DNA from: Bacillota bacterium
GTDB taxonomy: Bacteria; Bacillota; DTU025
Reading direction: 5' to 3'
Assembly: GCA_012842765.1 (NCBI GenBank)
Contig: DUWJ01000034.1
Coordinates: forward strand, 1-10,570
Length of the DNA: 10,570 nt
How positions within the stretch are numbered: position 1 is the stretch's first letter; every line of letters starts with the position of its first letter. Below are positions 1-6,186 of this stretch, in pieces. The notes below the pieces were generated by a model, which did no database searches, was not told the DNA's origin, and worked only from the letters and a program-made list of their open reading frames with translations. Made by a program: the position numbers and the translations under genes.

Positions 1-111
1 AAGCATTGCAGCGGTGCCGATAGGATCGGCATCTTCTGCGGCAAAAGCCGCAGCCGACATGGCCAACACCAATGTTACCGCCAACAGAAACGCGCTTATC
101 TTGCGTTGCAT
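1..111 (-). CDS. Exported protein of unknown function, N-terminal 37 residues only
   Basis: Only the first 37 codons are in the window; the gene continues past the left edge. The visible part is a textbook Sec signal peptide: MQRK, then a hydrophobic stretch of about 14 residues, then a likely cleavage at A-F-A before AEDADPIGTAAML. The ATG at 111-109 is chosen because AAAGGAGG (120-127) lies 8 bases upstream. An in-frame ATG at 135-133 is unlikely because the ribosome site would fall inside the coding sequence. It lies 116 bases downstream of the protease stop codon on the same strand, so co-transcription is possible, with a hairpin between the two. The mature part is too short to name; surface-layer or other cell-envelope proteins often begin this way, but that is only a guess. 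The presence of an exported protein is fairly certain; its function is not known. Confidence 0.85.
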   Translation of the reverse strand, partial: MQRKISAFLLAVTLVLAMSAAAFAAEDADPIGTAAML

Positions 112-119
112 CAGCTGGT

Positions 120-127
120 CCTCCTTT
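120..127 (-). promoter_or_regulatory. Ribosome binding site of the exported protein
   Basis: AAAGGAGG on the minus strand, 8 bases before ATG 111-109. It is a near-perfect match to the anti-Shine-Dalgarno sequence and decides the start against the in-frame upstream ATG at 133-135. Confidence 0.85.
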
Positions 128-158
128 GCTTTCATGACCTGTGCTTTGCTTACCCCTC

Positions 159-197
159 AGAGGAGGCGCAGGGAAACCCGCCCTGCGCCCCGCCTCT
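159..197 (-). terminator. Strong intergenic hairpin without U-tract, possible terminator or processing/attenuation structure
   Basis: GGCGCAGGG (165-173) pairs perfectly with CCCTGCGCC (181-189) across a 7-base loop. The stem is extended by AGAGG (159-163) with CCTCT (193-197) past a small internal loop, giving about 14 GC-rich base pairs. It lies 31 bases after the protease stop codon. Read on the minus strand, the bases after the stem (GAGGGGTAAGC) contain no run of U, so it is not a canonical intrinsic terminator. It could stop transcription partially, protect the 3' end of the protease message, or set different levels for the two genes. An overlapping short palindrome, GCCTCT-A-AGAGGC (192-204), could compete for one arm. 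Confidence 0.5.
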
Positions 198-227
198 AAG
201 AGGCACATTCATTGCTTTTTGAGTTGT

Positions 228-3200
228 CTACCTCTGTATGACCAGCCGTCCCACTTCGGACCTCTCGCCTGTCTCAGTCACCAACACATAGAGATACAGC
301 CCATTGGAAATTGGCCTATCCCCCGCCATGAGGTTCCAATGGTGCGCGTTAGCGGCTGCTGGCAATTCTGCCTCATAGACGAGTCTTCCGGCTACATCAT
401 ATACGTATAGCCTTCCATCTGCCTCGATATCGTAATAGAAGATCACATTGTCTTCTGCCGGGTTTGGCGCAGCCACAACAGACCGCGATATCACAATGAT
501 TGTGAACTCCTCACTTGTATCGGTTCCTGCTCCGCCCTTGGGATCAGTAGCAGTAATCCGCACAATATAGCACCCACCCTTATTCAAAAGTGTGGTGTCC
601 CATATGTATAAGCCCTCGTTGTTCTCTCCATCAGCGATTGTCATCCATGATTCGCCGCCGTCAGAAGACTGTTCGATCTTGATTGTGAGAGTATCATCAG
701 GATCATCTACATCAGTAGCTATCCATACGATCTCGTGCTTGCCCACCCATAATTCTCCTCCAACGGGCGCAAGCAGTGTAACCCGTGGAAGCATGTCCGG
801 CTTCATGGTCCTTGCGATGGTAGCTGGCGCTCCATCATTATCGACCACGGTAAGGGTGACTTCGTATTCTCCAAGCTCACTATAAACATGGATGGGATGT
901 TGCTCTGAAGACACAGTCCCATCGCCAAAATCCCATGCCCAGCTGCTTATTATCCCGTCCGGATCGACCGATTTGTCGATGAAATGAACCGCTAAGTCTT
1001 CCACGAACCTGTATTCAAAATCGACCACCGGTTCAGCATTGACCAAAACAACCTGCCGAGTATCACTGGCCACTGCTCCATCGGAATCTGTCACTGTGAG
1101 GGTTACAGAGTACGTGTGGTTCATCGCATAGGTATGAACCGGATTCTGTTCAGACGAAGATCCGCCGTCTCCAAAATCCCATAGCCAACTGACGATCTCC
1201 CCGCCATCTTCATCCACTGATTTGTCTGTGAACGTAACCGTATTGGGTTCATCTTCGCGCCATTCAAAACTCGCCCTCAGTCCGTCCACTCGTAAGGTCA
1301 CAGGAACCACTATGAGGGGATTGTCCAAAGCGTTGCTGGTTACGGCAATGCTCGTGCTGCAAACATCGCCCACACTCATTCTATCTGTGTCAAATGCCAG
1401 AGTAACTTGTGAAGCTGCTCCGGGTTCCACAATATCTTCGACCGGATCGGCGCTCAGCCACACGGGCATGTCTTCTAGTAAGAAACCCATATCCAGGAGA
1501 TATGCCGTATTGTTTAGATCAGTCATCCAAACGTTGCCGTGCTCGTCTGCCTCGCAGCCGCCAGCTTTGTTCCTGCTGCCACTCGGATGCTGAAACCAAG
1601 TGAGCATTTCACCAGTGCTGGAATCCATGATGGCCACCATGTCCGGTCGACCATTTAGCGTCAAGACCAAGTACCTGCCGACTCGTGCGATGCCTGCCAC
1701 CGGCAGAGTACTATCGTCATACGTCCGAAGAATCTCACCGGGTCTGGGCCATGAAAGCCCCGCAATTTTGTAGATTACCAGCTGGTTCCACCCGCCGATG
1801 TAGAACACGTCCTCCACAGGATCGTATGCAATTCCCCGCTGGGAGGTGGCATCCCAAATACCGTAGGGATCCCTTATTGATGTGACCACTTCGCCATCGG
1901 CAGGGTCTATGCAGTATATCCTGTTATCGCCTCCCACATTGACGTGCCAGAGATATTCTCCATCCCAAGCGAGGTCGGCCGCCCATTGTCCTACCCAGGG
2001 CAACTCGAAAGTTACGCCTGTCTTCTCTCCCTCGGTAGTGAATTGCCAATCGCGCTTTCTGAGATCAGTGAACCACACGTTCTCCCCATCGTATCCACAA
2101 CCCCATGCTCTGAATACTCCATTTATCGGCCATGATTGCACCTTATCGCCAATATCCAGTTTTGTGATGGTTCTGTCTTCAATAACAAACTGATCCCCAG
2201 AATCATACGCATTCGGATCCCAACCATCCAAAACTGCCTTTCTTTCGTAGCCCGTGAAATTGGCTTCGTTCGTCTTAAAACCCGTCACCATGAATCTCAA
2301 TGGCGAAGTCCCGCTATTTTGTATTTCCAGTCGACGTGTCGCTGTGCTGTGTGGGATTACTGAAACGACCAGAGCATCAGGTTTGACACTGGCATAAGCA
2401 GCCCCCTCAACCCTGACTGGCACTGTAACTGAAGTGCTTGCTCCCAGGTTGTCCACGGCATGGAAGGAGGCTTCATAGAATCCAGGATTCTCATAAACAT
2501 GAGTGGTCTGGAGATCGTGCTCGGGAGGGGTCCCATCTCCAAAATCCCACCACAAATCGGCCAGTTCTCCATCTGAGTCATACGCTCCCGCTTCAAGCAT
2601 CACCGTTAGGGGCGGTTCGCCATGATCGGGAGTGACCGTGGCCTTTGTTACAACAGGCAACTCGTTGCCTGTCACTGCGATGTTCACCGGCACGGCTATG
2701 ACCGGGTTGACAGGATCGTCGATGTTCACCAATATCTGCCGCGCGTATTTGCCTTCATCTAGCATCTGGGCGTCGATGACTACTTCTATGTCGATCATCT
2801 CACCGGGCCTCACCGCGCCAATCCTTCTACCGAACGAAATGCCATCTGCCTCGTGGATCAGCTCCACTGCCATGTTGCTATGGAGGTACTCGGCATTGCA
2901 GATGACTTGGAGGCCCACTTCGCCAGATCTGTCTTCAATGCCCACTGTGGCATTGGTCATGGTTCCATCCATGCTGGCATACTGGTACACAATCTTCCCG
3001 TTGCGGTACAGTATTGCCTGGAAGTTGAAGCAACCTTCTGGGACCTTGTTTTCGATGCGATGGGCGCCCACCCACGACACAATGAATCTTTCATTTGCAG
3101 CGTCGTAATAGTAATAGACCCCGCCATCAGTAACCTGCAGATCATCCCAGAAAACAGCTATTAGATCATTGGGAAGGGCACGATCGGGCAGGGCCGTGTT

Positions 3201-5960
3201 CACAGCTGCGGAACCTGTGACGCCAAAAGTGAGGAACCCATCAGCGGAAATCGTAACCCTATTCTTCGCTTCGCCATAAAACATGAATTCGAACGGCAAC
3301 TCGATATCTATGGAGTAATCATCACCCAGTACGCCGAGGGTACCCCGATCCGTGATGTCAACCCATTTGAACTCGGGTCCCTCCGGGCTATCGCTATCTC
3401 TCCATATGTAGCCATACGTATCGCGTCTGCCGAATGGCCCATCGCCGCCCGGATTGCCAGCGTCCGATCGGTCAATGCCAAGCTCGAAGAAGAACCTCGA
3501 TTCTCCCGTATTGGATATGGCAAGGACCTCAGACGCTGATGACCCGCGGGCGAGGGTTATATCGAAAGACTCGGGGCAAACAGACGCCTTCGGATCTCCC
3601 TCTTCAGAGATAAACTCATATATTGCCGCCATGACGTCTGTCGCAGTCGCCTCAATCCCGGTGTCTGCGTTCTCTCCGTCGGTCCATTTGATATCAGGAA
3701 TCGCCTCAAACGGGAAGACGAAGAAAACCAACCTGTACGTATCCGGTCCATAGTACTTCAGCGCACAGGGGCGCCCCGAATCGTTACTGAATATCGGGGT
3801 TGCGTATTTATCAGGAAGTACTGTGTCGCTGTAGTCTTTGAACGGGTAATCCAGCTTGATAACCATCCCATCAGTGAGCGGATCATCCGGAATGCCGTAC
3901 ACGTTGTCTGTTCTAACATCCTTCACGTACTCGGCCACGTGTAGGTACTGCTGGACGAAGGCATTATCACGACCTAAGTCCCAGATGATGTCCTGACCGC
4001 ATAGGAATAATCTGCCGCCGTTATCAAGATACTGCGAAAGCCAGATTTGATCCTCGGAGGTCAATGTCCGCTGCATTGTTCTGCCGGTGGTCCATATCAC
4101 AGGATTGCTGATATCAGGGGAAAATGGCACAGGTGGTTCCACTAATACCCATGGCACTCCAATGCCATTCAAAGCATTGAGGAATACCTCGCTATCGCTC
4201 GCCCCACCATCATCGTCCACAAAGATGACGGAGCCCTCGTCATACACGGTAACCCTCACGCTCGCATTTGCCCCAATACCATTTCTCCCTATGGCGTAGA
4301 AAGTTGAAGTATACATGCCCGTCTGACCATATACATGACTGGCCGTATATGCATGCACCGCTTCGCTGCCATCCCCGAAATCCCACCACGCATCCAAAAT
4401 ATTCGCTTCATCTTCCACCGTAGCCGCAAAGGTAACCGCCAATGGAGGGCTCCCATAGGGAGGAAAACCACTTACATTAGCGATCTTCGGCGGAACCTGC
4501 TGTCGCAGGGCGTTGCAGATGTTTAGCCGCCCACCAGATAGAACTACGCCCTCGAGATCGGGCTTCTTGTCAGCAGTCGACAGAATGAGTTCTTTTATTG
4601 TCACCTGGTCATCCTGCCAATCACTACCCCAAGGGTAAAAAGGCATATCCGGAAACTCGGCCATTAGCACTGCGCAGGCTCCCGCAACGTGTGGAGTCGC
4701 CATGGATGTGCCATTCATCCATGCATATGGCAGATATCCCTCCGGGGTTTGGTCTGTAGGCAGTGTCGAAAGAATACGGTGGCCCGGAGCGGCAATATCC
4801 ACTGTGGTCTTTCCCCAACACGAAAAAGCCGCCAGCCTATCATTGCAGTCGGTTGCGGCGACCGCGATTATGTTATCCAGTGGAAAACTGGACGGGTAGT
4901 GGCTTTGTTTTGGATATTTAGAATCATTATCGCTCCCAGTATTTCCCGCAGCGCATATATGGAGCAAATCACAGGCCCTGAAGGCATCCTCGAGCGCTGG
5001 ATCGAGGGGCCCGCTGTACCCCCAGGAATTCGAGGTGATATGCGCTCCGTTGTTCCAAGCATACGCTAGAGCTTCAATAGCATTACCAGTGTCCCCGACA
5101 CCATCTTCAAGAAACTTCAAACACATAATCTTGGTGTTCCAGGCAATTCCGGTCACTCCAAGGCCATTGTTGCCTACAGCGCCTATGGTTCCCGCGGTAT
5201 GCGTTCCATGTGAATCCAAGCCATCATACACGCTGTTGTCATCGTTTGCGAAATCCCATCCATAAATATCATCAATATACCCGTTTCCGTCATCATCGGC
5301 ACCATTGCCCGGGATCTCCCCGGAATTAATCCATATATTATCCATAAGATCCGGATGATCCCACTCTATCCCGGTATCGAGAACGGCAACAACGATTTCT
5401 GGCACATCGTGCCTGATGGCCCACGCCTCAGGCGCATCTATGTCAGCATCAGGAGTACCGACGAGCCCCGGGTACGATTCTTGACCGGTATTGTTCAGGC
5501 CCCACATCCTGGGAAACAGGGGATCGTCCGGGATCACTGCTGATGGCGAATCGTACGCATAAACCTTTCTCTGTGGCGATACGTACATTACTTGCGGGTT
5601 TGCCCCGAGTTTTTCGACCACGCTTTCCGCATTGATTCTCTGGCCATCACAGACCTTCACCCGATAAATAGTCAGTCCTTGAGGAAATGCATCACTCGGC
5701 TTGAACCATATCGGCTTTACAATCTTCATCCCGATACGGTCCAAGCTGCCCGTAACCTCCGAAGAACCTACACCGTCAATGAATCTAACCAGATATTCGC
5801 CATCCTCAAACGCCTCCCCAGCCAGTTCCTGCTGGGCCCAGGCATTCCCAGCATCTACCGGGCTAGCTGTAGATGCCGACTCGACCGAAGCCGCAAAGAA
5901 TACAATGATGACCATGATAATTGCCATACTTGCCCAATTTGGGCGCCTAGCCTTGGCCAC
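228..5960 (-). CDS. Giant secreted subtilisin-like serine protease with PKD and other beta modules (1910 aa)
   Basis: Predicted extracellular endopeptidase, family S8. Start is GTG 5960-5958, with GGAGGG 6 bases upstream. Modules by residue: signal peptide (KARRP then hydrophobic 12-24); fervidolysin/I9-like propeptide about 50-137; S8 domain about 170-489 with catalytic Asp195 (VLDTG), His251 (HGTHTAG), oxyanion Asn340 (AAGN) and Ser419 (GTSMATPH), plus a calcium-loop-like DDDGNGYIDD at 222-231. Next come PKD1 492-573, a GATase-like alpha/beta domain 577-786, a first BACON/ASH-like domain (790-829 and 1040-1097) apparently split by a beta-sandwich (845-1036), and PKD2 1099-1186. A second BACON-like domain (1189-1226 and 1499-1559) is apparently split by a five-motif beta-propeller-like region (1275-1495). 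Then follow PKD3 1560-1640, PKD4 1643-1720, an Ig-like domain 1722-1823 and a FlgD/T9SS-like C-terminal domain 1826-1910. All four PKDs keep WDFGDG. No LPXTG motif or C-terminal membrane segment is seen. The triad and propeptide suggest an active, self-maturing enzyme. The non-catalytic part probably binds surface or substrate polymers (inference). It sits behind a sigma-54 promoter and its likely activator gene. Confidence 0.97.
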   Translation of the reverse strand: MAKARRPNWASMAIIMVIIVFFAASVESASTASPVDAGNAWAQQELAGEAFEDGEYLVRFIDGVGSSEVTGSLDRIGMKIVKPIWFKPSDAFPQGLTIYRVKVCDGQRINAESVVEKLGANPQVMYVSPQRKVYAYDSPSAVIPDDPLFPRMWGLNNTGQESYPGLVGTPDADIDAPEAWAIRHDVPEIVVAVLDTGIEWDHPDLMDNIWINSGEIPGNGADDDGNGYIDDIYGWDFANDDNSVYDGLDSHGTHTAGTIGAVGNNGLGVTGIAWNTKIMCLKFLEDGVGDTGNAIEALAYAWNNGAHITSNSWGYSGPLDPALEDAFRACDLLHICAAGNTGSDNDSKYPKQSHYPSSFPLDNIIAVAATDCNDRLAAFSCWGKTTVDIAAPGHRILSTLPTDQTPEGYLPYAWMNGTSMATPHVAGACAVLMAEFPDMPFYPWGSDWQDDQVTIKELILSTADKKPDLEGVVLSGGRLNICNALRQQVPPKIANVSGFPPYGSPPLAVTFAATVEDEANILDAWWDFGDGSEAVHAYTASHVYGQTGMYTSTFYAIGRNGIGANASVRVTVYDEGSVIFVDDDGGASDSEVFLNALNGIGVPWVLVEPPVPFSPDISNPVIWTTGRTMQRTLTSEDQIWLSQYLDNGGRLFLCGQDIIWDLGRDNAFVQQYLHVAEYVKDVRTDNVYGIPDDPLTDGMVIKLDYPFKDYSDTVLPDKYATPIFSNDSGRPCALKYYGPDTYRLVFFVFPFEAIPDIKWTDGENADTGIEATATDVMAAIYEFISEEGDPKASVCPESFDITLARGSSASEVLAISNTGESRFFFELGIDRSDAGNPGGDGPFGRRDTYGYIWRDSDSPEGPEFKWVDITDRGTLGVLGDDYSIDIELPFEFMFYGEAKNRVTISADGFLTFGVTGSAAVNTALPDRALPNDLIAVFWDDLQVTDGGVYYYYDAANERFIVSWVGAHRIENKVPEGCFNFQAILYRNGKIVYQYASMDGTMTNATVGIEDRSGEVGLQVICNAEYLHSNMAVELIHEADGISFGRRIGAVRPGEMIDIEVVIDAQMLDEGKYARQILVNIDDPVNPVIAVPVNIAVTGNELPVVTKATVTPDHGEPPLTVMLEAGAYDSDGELADLWWDFGDGTPPEHDLQTTHVYENPGFYEASFHAVDNLGASTSVTVPVRVEGAAYASVKPDALVVSVIPHSTATRRLEIQNSGTSPLRFMVTGFKTNEANFTGYERKAVLDGWDPNAYDSGDQFVIEDRTITKLDIGDKVQSWPINGVFRAWGCGYDGENVWFTDLRKRDWQFTTEGEKTGVTFELPWVGQWAADLAWDGEYLWHVNVGGDNRIYCIDPADGEVVTSIRDPYGIWDATSQRGIAYDPVEDVFYIGGWNQLVIYKIAGLSWPRPGEILRTYDDSTLPVAGIARVGRYLVLTLNGRPDMVAIMDSSTGEMLTWFQHPSGSRNKAGGCEADEHGNVWMTDLNNTAYLLDMGFLLEDMPVWLSADPVEDIVEPGAASQVTLAFDTDRMSVGDVCSTSIAVTSNALDNPLIVVPVTLRVDGLRASFEWREDEPNTVTFTDKSVDEDGGEIVSWLWDFGDGGSSSEQNPVHTYAMNHTYSVTLTVTDSDGAVASDTRQVVLVNAEPVVDFEYRFVEDLAVHFIDKSVDPDGIISSWAWDFGDGTVSSEQHPIHVYSELGEYEVTLTVVDNDGAPATIARTMKPDMLPRVTLLAPVGGELWVGKHEIVWIATDVDDPDDTLTIKIEQSSDGGESWMTIADGENNEGLYIWDTTLLNKGGCYIVRITATDPKGGAGTDTSEEFTIIVISRSVVAAPNPAEDNVIFYYDIEADGRLYVYDVAGRLVYEAELPAAANAHHWNLMAGDRPISNGLYLYVLVTETGERSEVGRLVIQR

Positions 5961-5966
5961 TAATCT

Positions 5967-5972
5967 CCCTCC
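5967..5972 (-). promoter_or_regulatory. Ribosome binding site of the protease
   Basis: GGAGGG on the minus strand, 6 bases before the GTG at 5960-5958. It supports the GTG as start over the in-frame ATG at residue 12, which would remove the positively charged n-region of the signal peptide. Confidence 0.8.
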
Positions 5973-6016
5973 ACTTCATTCAGATAATAATCACAAACCA
6001 GTACCTCAGATTTATT

Positions 6017-6032
6017 TGCAATATCTGTGCCA
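6017..6032 (-). promoter_or_regulatory. Sigma-54 (RpoN) promoter of the protease gene
   Basis: On the minus strand the sequence is TGGCAC (-24, 6032-6027), AGATA, TTGCA (-12, 6021-6017). Exactly 10 bases separate the invariant GG and GC. This is a full match to the established sigma-54 consensus TGGCAC-N5-TTGCW. The predicted start site is near 6006, giving a leader of about 45 bases to GTG 5960. The orientation is toward the protease, and the gene immediately upstream encodes a sigma-54 activator, so a chance match is unlikely. Confidence 0.9.
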
Positions 6033-6088
6033 TGATTTGATCAACACGTATCCGCTGGCAGAAGCCAGAGGGGGATGGCACGTGCCCT

Positions 6089-6105
6089 AATCTCAATCTG
6101 AGATT
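6089..6105 (-). promoter_or_regulatory. Proximal enhancer dyad (predicted activator binding site)
   Basis: Perfect inverted repeat AATCTC-N5-GAGATT, centred about 91 bases upstream of the predicted sigma-54 start site. It shares the TCTC-N5-GAGA core with the adjoining dyad at 6106-6122. Position, symmetry and duplication fit an upstream activating sequence for a dimeric Fis-type helix-turn-helix, most simply that of the activator encoded just upstream. Confidence 0.75.
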
Positions 6106-6122
6106 GGTCTCACCTCGAGACC
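6106..6122 (-). promoter_or_regulatory. Distal enhancer dyad (predicted activator binding site)
   Basis: Perfect inverted repeat GGTCTC-N5-GAGACC, directly abutting the proximal dyad with no gap, so the centres are 17 bp apart. It is centred about 108 bases upstream of the predicted sigma-54 start site. Both dyads share TCTC-N5-GAGA while flanks and spacer differ. That pattern points to a conserved recognition core rather than a recent duplication. No U-run follows, so a terminator for the activator gene is a poor explanation. Confidence 0.75.
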
Positions 6123-6186
6123 ACGCTAAGGCAACAAAACAGGCAGACAATTAACGGGAGATAGCTGGCTACTTTATGCTTGACAG

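Noticed and set aside
6036..6047. IHF-like site near GATCAA between enhancers and promoter
   Set aside because: The match to WATCAA-N4-TTR fails at the first base and in the TTR part, so it is not reported as a site.
6106..6122. Dyad considered as an intrinsic terminator of the activator gene
   Set aside because: The stem is only 6 bp and no U-tract follows on the minus strand. It is immediately repeated as a second dyad sharing the same core, which fits protein-binding sites better.
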